The notes: a model not told the origin generated them from the sequence alone. Shown: positions 10,982 through 23,487, counted from the first letter of the stretch. The stretch is 64,000 nt of DNA from Spirodela intermedia (GCA_902729315.2 LR746267.1:7132424-7196423); one strand, 5' to 3'. Program-made: numbers and translations.

Positions 10982-13834
10982 ACAGCGGAGAAGGGTCATC
11001 AATAGAGGTCCGGCAGGGGGTTCTCACCTCAAAGCTGACGACGCCGCCGAACCCAGTCATCTGCTGCCGAGCAATGTGGTGCTCCGGGTGGCTCTCGAGG
11101 CCCGGGTAGTAGACGCGACGGATCTGCCAGAGAAGAAGAAAAGGCCCACACACCTTCAGTCCTCTGACCACTCAAGAATGAACATGACATCTCTCTCTCT
11201 CTCTCTCCTCTCGCTATATACATACATACTCTTTCTATACCTTGGGATGCTCCTCTAAAAATTGGGCCATCCTCAACGCTGTCTGATTGTGCTGTTGCAC
11301 ACGGAGGTGAAGCGTCTTCATGCCTCGGAGGATCATGTAAGCCGCATTCTACAAAAACGAGGGGGAAAAAAAAAGGAGCATATTCCTTGAGATACAATCA
11401 TGGCTAGAAAATATCAAATATTTGCCTCGCGAGAGATAATGGCATGATATGATCATAAAATGAATCTACATTTTTGCTCTGGTTAGTCGGATATTTAATG
11501 CAATGATTTGCAGCATAAACATAACTCCAAAATATCAAAAATCTATCAGTCAGATCATCAACACTTTATCATAATTTCCCCACCATGTTGAATTATCATC
11601 ATATATGAACATAAAATTTTGAGAGAGGACAATATTTTCTCCTCTAGTTAGGGATTTATTAGAGCATAATCATGGCCAAAGAAAAAATCAATAATGTATG
11701 TCAATTGGTCCTACTTTACTATAATTCCCACAACGTATAGTACCAAAATATGATTAAAAGAATACATATTGTTTCTCCATATAGTCAGATGTAATGGTTA
11801 TGATTACTACATAATCATAGCCAACACATGAATGATCTGTTGATCAAATTGCCACAAGACCGAAGGATAAACAGAAAAGCCCAGGAAAATCAAGGATGAA
11901 GAAGAAAACATGGAATTTTTTTTTTACCTATCTGCTAACATTACTCATCCACCTGCAGGGAATAAAGTGATGGGAAAACTCACAGGGTTGAGAACACCGC
12001 CGACAACATGGTGATATACACGTATTTTAGAGATCAACTCCTGCGAGCCGCTGAGGCAACCGGCAAGAACCTGAAGAACGGGCGTGGTCAAGAAAAGATC
12101 TTCAGCGTCACTAAAAATGGTGAGAAAATGTGGGAGAAATTAGGTGTTCTTCAACCCACATCGTTGTGGCCGGCAATGAATTTTGTGGCCGAGTGCAGCA
12201 CGAGATCAGCGCCGAGGGGTAGAGCCTTCTGGTTAATGGGAGTGGCGAAGGTACCATCTATGCAAACGAGGGCGCCTTTCTCATGGCAGAGCTTTGAAAC
12301 CAGCTCGATATCGACGCATCGGAACAACGGGTTGGTGGGAGACTCGGTGAAGAACAAAGACACCTATCGGAAATTAAAAAAAAAGGACTAATAATCAGCT
12401 GATCATCTGACGAGAACATAACTCAAGGGGGGGAGAGAGAGACGAAAGTATGAGGTGGGTCAATGAACGGACATTGTTCTCCTCCAAGGCCCTCTTCAGC
12501 CCCTCCATGTCTGCAGGATCGATCACGGTGACCTGTAATTCAGGTTTGGAGATGGATCATTTTTTTGATTAATTAGACAGAAAAGGGGCGGGGATATCAC
12601 AATATCAAGAAAATGGAACAGGAAATTGATGACCCCTCATCGGATTTCTTGATCTCTCTGAACCCAAGAATAATTTAATGTAATATGGAAGCCAAAAAGC
12701 TAGAGATGGAGGAGGGAGGAGCTGTACCGAGATATCCTTCTTGGGGAGTTCATTCTGGATGAACACCCTCGTCTTCCTGTAGCAATCTGTGGTGGTCACC
12801 ATGTGCCCGCCTCGAGGAACCAGTGTTTGCAGCATCGCCACGCTCGCGTACATACCGGAGGTCACGAATAACGTTGACTCTGCCCTCTCCAGGGCGCTGT
12901 CCAACGCAGAGGAGACGGATCAGACCAGTGGATGATCGCCTGAAGGAAGGCAGGAAGGGGGAGGAGGTAAAGAAAGAAGAAGGACCGACCTCATCTTCTC
13001 CTCCAAAACCGTGGTGGTTGGGTTTCCATAGCGCCCGTATTCGAAGCTCTTGTGCCTCCCCTCCTGCAAATGATCCGCGATCGTTGAGAAGAAGAGGAAG
13101 CTGAGGATTCTTTCGATTGACAGTGCACGCAGATCTCAAGATGGGGATTCATTCACAGAACCTTGAAATCGATCAGCTCGGCGGAATTCTTGAACCAGTA
13201 AGCAGATGTGTTAACGATGGGGGTGGTGATCCCGTCAGTGATGATCCCGCGCCCAAACCTTTCACCTACAGTAGAGGGATCAATCAGCTACAGGAGAAAG
13301 CGGAGAGATCGCAGTTCCCTGTTAGGGTTTGAAAAGATCGATCGAGGAGGAAGGGAGATTACCGGCGTGAACGGTGAGACTCCCGTCGGAGCTAAAGACG
13401 GCGGCATCGCGATTCAGATCGGCCGACTCCGGCTCCGGCAACCTACCCGCTGGATCGGATTCTACCTGAGGAATCGCCACCACGGCGTCGGCGGCGGCGG
13501 CGGCGGCGGCGGCGGAGAGGCCGCCTGGAAGTTTGTTCGTCCACGAAGCCGCTACAATGTGAGCAACGCCGATGTTGCTGCAGTTCCGGCGGGCCTTGGT
13601 GCTCAGCTGCCGCACGAAGTTGGGAGGGAAGCGGAGGATCACCGCCGAGGAGAGCCCCCCGCGCTCGCCGCGCAGAGAGGCGAAGGAGGAGGTTGATCTC
13701 TTATTCTTCCTCTCCTTCCCGTCGGCGCTGGGGAAACCAGAGAAGTGGCCGTCGGAAGCGCGGGCCTCGAACGGCGGGGCGGCCGACGACGGCATCGCCC
13801 GCAGAAGCGCACTGCAGCTCGAGACGGCGGCCAT
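10430..13834 (-). CDS. CGS1: Cystathionine gamma-synthase, chloroplastic (first committed step of methionine synthesis)
   Basis: PLP enzyme of the plastid that joins O-phosphohomoserine and cysteine to cystathionine. Eleven exons join in phase: 13834-13363, 13265-13162, 13063-12990, 12896-12728, 12532-12473, 12363-12160, 12070-11984, 11348-11241, 11123-11028, 10848-10730 and 10553-10430, giving 538 residues (Arabidopsis has 563). Exon 1 holds a transit peptide and the plant-specific MTO1 region [11 protein letters not shown] (residues 82-92), followed by IVAASW and then Thr. In Arabidopsis this nascent peptide stalls the ribosome when S-adenosylmethionine is high and triggers decay of its own mRNA, so the same control is likely here. 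The catalytic core shows [20 protein letters not shown], the PLP lysine in [12 protein letters not shown] (about K354), [11 protein letters not shown] and the C-terminal [10 protein letters not shown]. The start is the first ATG; a longer frame upstream lacks ATG. Introns 9 and 10 contain long (CT)n and (TA)n tracts. Compared with Arabidopsis, MTO1 position 87 is His instead of Gln and the arrest-site Ser94 is Thr. Confidence 0.96.
10617..10692. repeat. (CT)n microsatellite in CGS intron 10
   Basis: About 37 uninterrupted CT units on the plus strand, i.e. (GA)n in the CGS transcript. Confidence 0.97.
10910..10980. repeat. Compound (CT)n(TA)n microsatellite in CGS intron 9
   Basis: About 16 CT units followed by about 17 TA units, within intron 9 of the CGS gene, read as (TA)n(GA)n in the transcript. 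Confidence 0.97.
13520..13600 (-). promoter_or_regulatory. MTO1 nascent-peptide arrest element inside CGS exon 1
   Basis: The codons for [11 protein letters not shown] and the following IVAASW-Thr lie at about 13591-13538. In Arabidopsis this peptide acts in cis during translation: S-adenosylmethionine causes elongation arrest around Ser94, after the required Trp93, and the mRNA is then degraded. All residues known to me as mto1 mutation sites (Arg, Arg, Ser, Gly, Ala) are present. The last MTO1 residue is His and the arrest-site residue is Thr. Confidence 0.75.
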
Positions 13835-14413
13835 TCCTTCTCCAAACACCGAACTCCCCTCTCTCTTTCCCCCCACTCTCTCTCTCTCTCTCTATATATC
13901 GTCTCGGCAAACCCCAGATGCCCAGTCACGGCTGGCCACCTCTTTCTCTCTCCACTGTATAGAGGGCAGAGGGTTGTTAGTGGCGGCCGGCTACAGCTCT
14001 CTCTCTCTCTCTCCCCCCCCTCCTCTCTCTCTCTCTCTCTATGTCTTGCATCAGTGGAATATAAAAAAGGGGGATATTTTGGTGTAGGGGGAGCATTAAA
14101 GAAGACTAACTCGGTGAATTACAGCTCGCTCTACCGACCGCCCTCCGATGAGCACAGCGCCGCAACTACGTAGTTCGGCGGCCGCCACGTCATCGTCAAG
14201 AAAGACGATAAGCAACGAAGAACCGAGGCAGACACGGAGGATGGCAACATTGAATAGATCCGGAGAGAGAATAATATTCGGCGGCGACCGGTAGAGAGAG
14301 AGAGCCAGACGGCGTTAAAAAAACAGCGCTTTCGGAAATATGCCAGAATCCAAATATGCGTCTCTTATCAACGGCGACGGCGGCGGCGGCGGAGAAAACC
14401 ATGGGATCGGGAT
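13835..14413. other. Intergenic: CGS promoter side and NudC 3' flank
   Basis: About 580 bp with short CT tracts at 13880-13893 and 14000-14041. A TATATA string at about 13893-13899, read on the minus strand, lies about 60 bp upstream of the CGS ATG and could be a TATA box, though this would make a very short 5' UTR. Overlapping open frames in several phases reflect repeats and GC-rich sequence, not genes. Confidence 0.4.
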
Positions 14414-14902
14414 TCATGCGATCTTCGCCCGGGAAAAGTCCATCTCGGGGTGCTGCAATCAGAGGTGGCCACGTCATTCGACTACGATAGGTAAGGCGAG
14501 GGAGAGGTGGAGGAAAAGGAAGGGGGGGAGGGTACCTCGGCCATGAATTTCTTGAGGATCTCTTGCTTCTGGGCCTCGTCGGACGTAGGGAGGCCCAGGG
14601 ACTTCTGCCTCTGATCGAACTGCAGGAAACACAGAAGAGGGAGGGACCGGTCAGAAATTCTCCCGCATGAAGGCCACAATGCTGTGCATTTCAGAGCAAT
14701 TTTACCAGTACGATCTATCCATCTTTCATCTGATACGAGTCAACAGCTAAAGTCAGACATCTGGGTTCATATCCTATATTATCTCGGCCACGATAAATAA
14801 ATGCCACATTAATGTAGTAATTTATGCTCAGATAAAGTTAATGCCCATCTATCTACTACTGAAAAGTTTCCCTCCTGGGGACTCCCCCTGGCGTGTCTCA
14901 CC

Positions 14903-14947
<45 letters not shown>

Positions 14948-17900
14948 AGTCAAGGCAAATAAGCACCACTGGAAGAGGCTGAGAGAGGCCCGCGTAATCG
15001 TAATGATCTAAAGTGGGATCTTCAACAAAGCTAGAAGGGAGAATTTGCCCTTTCTTATGAAGACAGTTGAGTGATGAATGGATATTTTCAAGGCCTAGTT
15101 TATGTGAGATGTGTCGTATAAATATCAGCACAATACTCGAAATAGAAAGAAAATATATGCGCATTTCAAATGCTCTCCTTATTTCAAGGGGATGGCAGGA
15201 GCATGGATCCACATGCACATTCATAAACTACTCTAGATTGATCCAGAAAGGTAATTCTTCTCATATCCACCATGTGCAAAAGAACTAAAAAAAAAGAGAA
15301 AAAATTAATCCTTTTTCATAAATAAATGGTCACCGAATTATTTCAAACATTTGTATAAAAAAGACAAGGCAGAAAACATTTTATTAATCCTTTTCATATC
15401 TAGGTTTAGCCTTAATGAAGGTGAGAAAGAGAAGTAGACGAAAGAAGCACCGCTATAATTACGATTGATGAAATTTACAGAACAAATAAAGAGAGCAAAA
15501 ATAAATTACCATCATTTTTTCGACAGTTTGCCGAGTTTCAGGATCCAAATCCGAGAGCTTGCTGGATTCAGGCTCTACTTTCTGTGTATCAACTTCTGGG
15601 TCACCCACAACAACACTCTTCCACCATTCCATTTGATTCTGCTTGGTCAGGAGCACGGAGATGGCTTTTCCATCCTCTGCACACACATTCAACTAGACAT
15701 TCAAATATAATTACCAGACAAAGTCAACGATGCAGATAACAACTTGCGCAAACTGGGCAAAGAAAAGAAAACAACTTGCTGCATACCGATACTCCAAAAG
15801 CAGTCATCTGGTTTCACTGCCTTGTGGAGAACACCCTATAAATCGTAACAACGCAGATAACCCAGTTGCGTAAATAATTTGCAGTTGAGCCATGGAGATG
15901 ATATATAACTGACGGGCAAACATGCAACAAGGAATTGAAGCAACTTACGTCAATGATTGGCGGTTGCCCTTTTAGCCCAACCTTCAGATGGTTCTTCTTG
16001 ATTTCGTACACCACGAATCTCGACTTAGTTCCCACAGGAACTGGTATATTGACAGTGACCTCTTGCAGAGTTTGAGTCCACGAATACTTCTCCAAATCCA
16101 GACCATTCCCAGCATTTGGGGCTATAAAAAGGACAGAAAATCCAAGTGATGAACTAGTTTGATGGCATATCTTAAGCATCACCACAAATCCGACAATGAA
16201 CACGAATTTTTACAACATAAAGCATGATATTATTCTCATTTCCGTTACAATTCATGTCACCACATTAATGGACCAAACACAATTCCTGTCGCAAGGATAA
16301 ATATATTAGCATAATCATAAGTAATAATATCGAAAACTTTGAAAAAGGCTTGCCGATTACAACTACATTAAAACCACAAAAGTTGCATAGTATCTATAGA
16401 CATTTTTACATTGACAGCCTTAACTGTATAATTCAATGAAACGTAAGCTATAAAACTCTCAGTTCATGACAAAAGAGCATCAGCAACACAGTCACCATTT
16501 AGTTATCCATGCACATAAAACCAACTGTGTTGCTGATCTAGCTAGACCTTTTTTTCCAGAGAAAGTTAAAAATTATCAGTGACAATTTATTTATTTTGTT
16601 CAATAAGCAATGAAGATCGTAAGTGAATGCATACGTTGCTGCATGCCTAAAAACAAATGAAATAGCAAGCAATTAATCTAAGAATATAAGCGAATAGCCA
16701 CTCAGAAGACGTATTCTATGAAAGAAAAATTTGAGATAGACAATCCAGTGTAGTGAATGCTAATTTTAAATTTCAACAGTTTAAAATGAGATTGATGCTT
16801 CATTAATGCAGAATCTAGAAATTAAATGACATCACATAATTCTATCAGCCCAGTAATCATTTTAACATCTTTTCAAAGGAAGATACTTCTGAACAGAAGT
16901 CCATTATCTGAGGATTTCCGTTAAGCCTTTCGAAAAGCACCAATTCTTTAAAACTTCCAAATTATCATCCCTTCAACAGGTGAAGAGCCTAAGTAAAGAT
17001 AAAAAAAAATCAGCGTTCTAGCGCTCTATAATATGTACAGACGATCATTAAGCCTATTTTTTCCATCCATCACATGAAACAACGTGGAACCTCTGATCAC
17101 ATGTCACAACTCGCGACTGACACTTTCCAGGCAACACATGAAAGTTCGTAAGATATTTAATTGCGGAGATCTGCACTCCAAATAATAGATAATCACCTTG
17201 TCAAAGGTACCCTGAAATAAAACCTAACAGGAAAATACAATAGCAATTCAAAATTTCAGCACCTACATCGAAATAAAAATTGTCATGGAAATTTTCTGGG
17301 ATGTCATGTTTCTTCCATTCTTTGATTTTTGAATATTTCTGGGAAACCATCAAAATTCCGTACTGTTTATAGAGCTTAATCGCATAATCGACGTGTATCT
17401 ATAGCCTAATCGCATAATGGAAGACAGATTTAAAATTGTAACGGTGGCAGTTCATCATGAAGAATGACAACACGACGACATTGGGTATGAACAAAAACGG
17501 TGCATGGTCTAAGTAGGGGCAAATAATACCAGAACATATGTCTAGGATCTCACCCCACATCGCAGAAAATAAATACCACAGCCCATTCCACGGGAATAAT
17601 TGACCAACATAACAACTCATGCGTCCTCAAACGAATAGATTATGTACCACATAAAGGAAATGAGATCCACTTAATGCAGAAAGATAAGTTAAAGAGGGAT
17701 AACGGAGGACGACTGCAAATTAAACACGGTTAAAGATGTAGCACACTACTCAAAAGGGGTAATTTTCATGCTACTCGGCGTGGAAAGAAGATATTGAAAA
17801 TGATTGTGATGGTTTCATACAAAAAGTGATGGAGGCTACGGTGGTGCTTGTGGTGGCCTCAACGACAGTATCTATCCATGCTAGAACCTTTTTGGGGTGT

Positions 17901-18837
17901 TCAGCTAAATTTTCAGAGCAATCTGCCGTTGCTAGAGTCTCAAATGCAATGTCGGATAAACCCTGTTCCTCATGTTAGAGTTCCTTCCTCACATGACAAC
18001 AAACGTATCTGAATGTGGCAGACCATTCAACATTAACTCAAAGAAATGAACGCCTTTTTTTTTCTAAATAAGGTTGGTGTTGACCAACTTGACGAAAATG
18101 AGACACAACTTGATCGCAATACTCTCTACAATTAGTCAGAGATATTCCAGACCAATAATCTAAGTTTAACCAGTCCGTACTGGCAGATGCAATGCGTGTA
18201 TAATCCTAAGACCAAATATGTATATATATACACATACATATATATAGATATCTAGAAAGAGAGAGAACAAGAAGATGAATGCATGAACCCTACGTGCTAA
18301 GTTAGCCGAATCGATGAGAAAAAGAAGAAATAGATCGAGATACGAATATGGGGCGGTAAATCCTATGTTAATAGATCCCAGAATCTAGATACCTCGAAGA
18401 TTCGTAGTATTGGCGTCGGCCACCTGATCCTCCGTGGCTTTACCTTCTCGCTTCCCCTCCCCCACCATGGTATCTTTCTTAGCAGATGAGGAAGCCTCCA
18501 CTGGCACCGGCGCTGAAGCTGGGACGGAGGTGACCTTGGCACGCTCCTCCTTTTCCTTGGCAGCGGATAGAGAGGCAGAATCCTCATTCTCCTTGGCAGC
18601 CGAGAGCACCGCCACTAGCTCTCTGTAGGCAGACTCGGACTTGAAAGCATCAGATTGCCGGCGGAGAAAGTCCACGACGATCTCCAGAAGGCCGCTGGAG
18701 CCCCTGCACGATAGTATCGGCTTCAGGACCTCATCTACCCGGGCGATGGACTGCGCATCGGCGGCCGCTTCACGGCCAGTGGGAGTCGTCGCACGTTGCT
18801 GGACAGCCTCCTCCTGCATCTCCGTGATGACCGCCAT
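14414..18837 (-). CDS. BOB1: NudC-family CS-domain co-chaperone, BOBBER1-like
   Basis: Cytosolic small-heat-shock-like protein; Arabidopsis BOBBER1 is needed for development and heat tolerance and works alongside HSP90-type machinery. Six exons join in phase: 18837-18393, 16121-15949, 15835-15787, 15676-15510, 14619-14536 and 14452-14414, giving 318 residues (BOBBER1 is about 304). The N-terminal ~145 residues contain a NudC-like segment ([20 protein letters not shown]) and a charged Ala/Lys/Glu linker. The p23/CS domain begins at [17 protein letters not shown] and includes [33 protein letters not shown] and [11 protein letters not shown]. The tail has [33 protein letters not shown] and ends [12 protein letters not shown]. 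The start is the first ATG in the frame (18837). Intron 1 is long (about 2.3 kb) and AT-rich with no recognised content. Confidence 0.95.
14904..14944. repeat. (GA)n microsatellite in a NudC intron
   Basis: About 20 GA units on the plus strand within intron 4 of the NudC gene. Confidence 0.95.
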
Positions 18838-19510
18838 GTCCACGAGCGGCGGCAGCAAATTGGGAGTAGCAGTACTTTCGACAGGGTTTTTAGGGGGTTT
18901 CTATGAACAAAACAGGGAGAGAGAAGAGAGTTCTGGACCTCTCTGGAAGGTTCTGCTATTAGGGATCAACGGATTAAAGCGGCACTTCTATACCCGATCA
19001 ACCGAAGGAGGAGATCCGACAACGACTATTCTCTTCTTGTAATTTAATTGGCAATAATTGGTACGGACCAGACTAAAGTATGCTTAAAATATTTTATTAA
19101 AATTTGATAAATATATTAAAACGTGAGAGAGGGAGAGAGACCGTCCAAGGATAAATTAGTGGATGGGGGGCGCCATGTCATCAGAAAAAATACCACCTAT
19201 TTTCTAAGATTACTATGTTTTCTTCAAAAAATGATAATAATTATTTTAAAGATCCATTATTTCACAAAATCCCACCTCTATTTCTACAAAGCATCACAAA
19301 AGGTTCAGGAATTTTGGGAATATTTTAGACGATATATTATTTATTCAGGGTATTTTTTTCTAAAATAATAGAAATTCGAAGTTCTTTGTGTGGGCCTCAG
19401 CCCGGCTAAGAGGAGCACAGAATGCGCAATATCAGGGGTATAACATTCTTGGGGGCTATGTAAACGATGAGACTCAAAACGTGAGAGTGAGATAGAGAGA
19501 GAGAGGAAGG

Positions 19511-19548
<38 letters not shown>

Positions 19549-20456
19549 AGAACTTAAGGCTAACCGATGCACATCCGTACCTTTGCTTGGTACTATTGAT
19601 TAAAGGTGCTATTAAATAGATCACATAATGGTCGCACTTAAAATAATTAGTTGACTTTATGACATTAGTATCATGGAATATCATAAGTTCCTTCCGAGCG
19701 TTACACAAATCAATCAAAAGGTGCTTCGACCAAGACTGATGGATAGCTATGAGACGGGTGTGGGGCATCTAAGCTGCTGTTCATCTAAGATTCCGTTCAT
19801 TAATCTGAGTTCCTAGCATCATCCGCCGGTCAAATGCTGTGGGCTCGTCTAAAGTTTGTGGGAGATCGGATACGTCGCATCTAAGTACGTTGAGACGTCG
19901 GTTATGGACATTAAATGGGCATTCATCCATCTTTCTTGCTTACCGACCACCTCTGAGAGCCATCTAGATCAGCAATTTTTAAATGCATGTATGTGGCGTC
20001 GACATCTCCCATTCCATTCTGGGTTCCTGTTCTTGGATGCAACCGGGTCAACCTGCTTCTAATTTGGGGAAGTAAATCTGATAAGATCAGATTATTACGA
20101 TGAACGCTGCATAAATGACGGGGCGAGGTTTAGCTGGGTGAATAATCTTCTTAATGCCTGACGCTGGAAACTATATCATCATATGGTACATTAATAGGAT
20201 GAGTATGGAACGAGGGTCCCCAGGTGGTGGAGATGACGTGGACCAATAGGAAACGGCAGTCTCATCATAATTCCCAGTACAGTTATAGTCGACTAATGGG
20301 ATTTATTAGAAGAAGATTTCATCGATTTTCTCCGAAAGCCCGGTCTGACTCGTCTGCCATTCTGTCCTCCGAGTTTAACCCGGGGACATTCGGTGTATCG
20401 TCTGAGAGGATGGAACCCCCGCCGGCGACTCGCTGCTCTTCCAAAGCCTTCGTAGA
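18838..20456. other. Intergenic: NudC promoter side to MYB 3' flank
   Basis: About 1.6 kb holding the NudC 5' flank, AT-rich sequence around 19080-19380, a (GA)n tract at 19493-19544 and the MYB 3' flank. No open frame here has a recognisable domain. Confidence 0.5.
19493..19544. repeat. (GA)n microsatellite
   Basis: Nearly perfect GA repeat with a GGAAGGGG interruption, in the spacer between the NudC and MYB genes. Confidence 0.93.
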
Positions 20457-22119
20457 CTAGAACCCGGGAGGCGAGTTGGAGGGGGAAGCGGAGTTGACTA
20501 GGTTCAGTATGCTGGTCCAATAGCTCTTGCTTTCTTCGTCGTTGTCGCCGTTCGCTCTCCCATGGCCGGCGAAATCGGTGCAGTCGCCGGCGGGGAATCG
20601 GTCGAAATCGCCGAGTAACATCTCCACAAACCCGTCGCCTAGACTCCCCATGGCGGCGCCCGCCGAGCCTGAGAACGATCCAATCCTTAACTGCTCTCCA
20701 GGCCATGCAAGGCCGTCGGAGAAGGCCGTCCTCCTCACGATGCTTTCCGTCTTCTCGGAGAAGGTCAACGTGGAAGTGGGAGACTCCAGATCAAGGCGCG
20801 GCGTGGGCAAAGGACATGAGGAGGAGCCTTGGAGGTGAATTGGCGTCGATGTGGAGAAGGACGCCGCAGCCGGAGACTGGAAGTGGGCGGCGGCGGAAGG
20901 GCGGTGCATTTTGGATTCTCTGGCAAGGCGAGCTTCGGCCTCTAGGCGGGCGCTCTCCCATTGGGCCATGTGGCTGAGGGTGGCGGCGGCGGCGGCGGTG
21001 GTGCCGCCGCCGCCGCCGCCGGTGGCGGAGACGGCATCGGAGCTTGGCTTGTGGGTGATGGGGTCAATGCCCATCTTCGCCAGGCGCTTCTTCAGGTGGG
21101 TGTTCCAGAAGTTCTTTATCTCGTTATCCGTCCTCTTCGGCAAGTGCGACGCGATCGCCGACCACCTAAACCAGCAGTGATGTAGACGACGATCAGAGGA
21201 GAGAAAGGATGTGGAAGGAAGCTCCACAAGATGCAGAGGGGAATTGATTACAGAAGATTTTCTGACCTGAGTAAGCAATTTTAGTTGTACGGTCGGATTA
21301 TCTTATGATCTTGCTGGGATCGAGGAAATTTATTAAAAAATACAGAAGCATGTAAATATACTACTTAAGTTTGAATATCACATTAAACAATATTATTATT
21401 ATCCACTGAGCGTCACATCCCTTGTTTATTATCTACTCTTCATCCTGTGCAGATAATATTTGGTTGATACTTCTTCATAGGTTAAAAACCTTACGTTAAA
21501 AAATAATTAAACATTTTTTGTTCCTATGTGTCCGCGCGCGCGCACGTGTGAGTGTGAATTAACATGTCAGGAGCCACTAAGCTGAGAGAATTGAGATGGG
21601 GAGGAGAAATCTCGGCGTTGACTAAGATGACGCATTGTGAGGAGTGGATTTGATGAGAATTGGGGAGGAGAAGCCATGGAAAGATCTGCAGTTGGGAAGA
21701 AGAAGAAGAAGATGACGAGGAGGGGTTGGGGTAGGAGAGAGAAGACGCAGAAGAAGCAGAATAAAAAGAACAACAGGAAGAACCTGTTGCCGAGAAGAGC
21801 GTGGAGTTGGATTATTGTCTGCTCCTCCTGCAAGCTGAACTTGCCCCTCTTGATGTCCGGGCGCAGATAATTTGTCCAGCGCAGCCGGCAGCTCTTCCCG
21901 CATCTCTGCAGCCCTGTCGACCACAGAGAAGGTGAAGGGATCGTCCTCTTCATCGGCGACGGCAAGCTCAGAAGGAGAGGGCGAGTTACCGGCTTTGGCC
22001 GGCAGAGCCCGCCAGCTGCCGTGCCCATTCCTGTCGATGTACGCCAGCAGCTTCTGGTCTTCCTCCGGCGTCCACGGCCCCTTCTTCAGGCCCTCCTCGC
22101 AGCACGGCGACCGTCCCAT
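20457..22119 (-). CDS. MYB16: R2R3-MYB transcription factor, subgroup 9 (MIXTA / MYB16 / MYB106-like)
   Basis: Nuclear DNA-binding regulator; subgroup 9 members control cuticle formation, conical epidermal cells and trichome outgrowth. Three exons with the standard R2R3-MYB intron positions join in phase: 22119-21990, 21913-21784 and 21165-20457, giving 322 residues. It begins [21 protein letters not shown]2 has regularly spaced Trp residues and ends [11 protein letters not shown]3 has [20 protein letters not shown] and [15 protein letters not shown]. The clearest subgroup mark is [18 protein letters not shown] at about residues 154-171. A poly-Gly/Ala stretch precedes it. The C-terminus has [12 protein letters not shown]. 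The R3 helix lacks the usual bHLH-interaction signature (Asp-Leu and spaced Arg), as expected for this subgroup. Upstream lie repeated TATA-like modules and GA tracts. Confidence 0.93.
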
Positions 22120-22243
22120 GGCCGCCAGCCCCGCCGCCGGCCCTAGCTGAGTACCCGCCAGTAGATACGCCGTGGAAGAAAGAAAGAGATTCAGAGGAAG
22201 ATCCCGCTCGGAGGGGAAGTGAAGCCCAGAGAGAAGCAAGGAG

Positions 22244-22264
22244 CATAAATAGAGAGAGATGTGC

Positions 22265-22296
<32 letters not shown>

Positions 22297-22323
22297 GGAA
22301 GGAGCATAAATAGAGAGAGATGT

Positions 22324-22359
<36 letters not shown>

Positions 22360-22418
22360 GGGAGGGAGGGAGGGAGGGAGGGAGGGAGGGAGGTAGAGAG
22401 AGAAGGGAGAATAAATAG
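22244..22418 (-). promoter_or_regulatory. Repeated TATA-like modules upstream of the MIXTA-type MYB
   Basis: The string CATAAATAG (minus strand CTATTTATG) occurs at 22244-22252 and 22305-22313 inside near-identical units of about 30 bp, with a third, AATAAATAG, at 22410-22418. The units are separated by GA and GGGA tracts. The first is about 125 bp upstream of the start codon. Their use as TATA boxes is inference; the repetition itself is plain in the sequence. Confidence 0.4.
22263..22396. repeat. (GA)n and (GGGA)n microsatellites in the MYB 5' region
   Basis: Two GA tracts (about 22267-22292 and 22327-22356) followed by about nine GGAG units (22357-22393), interleaved with the TATA-like modules. 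Confidence 0.93.
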
Positions 22419-22878
22419 AGAGATGTGCGAGGGAGGGAGGGGGAAGGAAGACGAGTCAGAGAGGCCACCACGGGGTCACGGAAATAAATTCCGGCGATAA
22501 GAGGTAAATTACTAAACTATCCTTATATTCCATACGATTTGCCCACCTAGTAAGGGAACGGCAGGGATGAGATCACGATGGTGGACTCAATAAGGGTCAT
22601 TAAATAATCCCCAGGGGACCATTGTCCTGATGATTTGATCCATGCAGGAGGATCACGGCCGTTGGTGCAAATTCCGACGGATGGGCTTCGTTTTACCCAT
22701 TGCCACATATTACATCAGGCTTAATCCTCTCCTGGTACTCTTCCCATCAACCCCAGTTTTCATTTCCACTGCGGCCCGTCGAGACTAGAATCATCATAAT
22801 CATCACCATCGCCTTCATCTCTCTCACTCACTCTCTCACTCTCCCTCTTTCTCTCCCTCTTACTCTCCCTCTCTTTCG

Positions 22879-22909
<31 letters not shown>

Positions 22910-23427
22910 CTTTTGGATATTGTGACAGGTGGGTTTTCACGGCGCGCGGAGGAGGGTAAATACCCATCGGCCAGGCTCTACGGAGACTCTGAACTAGTAG
23001 GATATCAAACGGAGGACGAACGCAGAGACTGACGCCAGCCGGCTCCATTAACTCCGATTATCCCTACGCCACCTCCTCCCACCCACACACGCACACACCA
23101 CACATACACATATACACACACACACACATAATCTCTCTCCCTCTCTCCTGCCTAGTCCCTCCTCTACTCTGCAGCTTTTTCCTTCCCCACCCCCACAATT
23201 ATATCAGCATAAATATGCATCATCAATGCAGCTCCGATCTAACTCCCCGCCTTCTCCGACGAGCTCTCCCAGTTACCCTCCGCCCGGGGCAACTGGGAAC
23301 ACCCCCGATTGACTGGTTGCGCCCCTTGACGTCCGCTGAGCGGCATGAGGAACCTTGGACTCGCCCCGCTGGCCGAGGTCGGATGAGGACGAAGGCCCGA
23401 GTTTACAGTTACCCACCTCCGTCCACA

Positions 23428-23435
23428 GAGAGAGA

Positions 23436-23482
<47 letters not shown>
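23428..23482. repeat. (GA)n microsatellite
   Basis: Roughly 25 GA units with one GGGA break; it creates long Ser-Leu or Arg-Glu open frames that are not genes. Confidence 0.95.

Positions 23483-23487
<5 letters not shown>

Noticed and set aside
13835-13876. N-terminal extension of CGS (and similar extensions of LSMT, NudC and rpl2)
   Set aside because: The longer frames begin at GTG, TTG or other codons; the first ATG gives proteins that fit the families.
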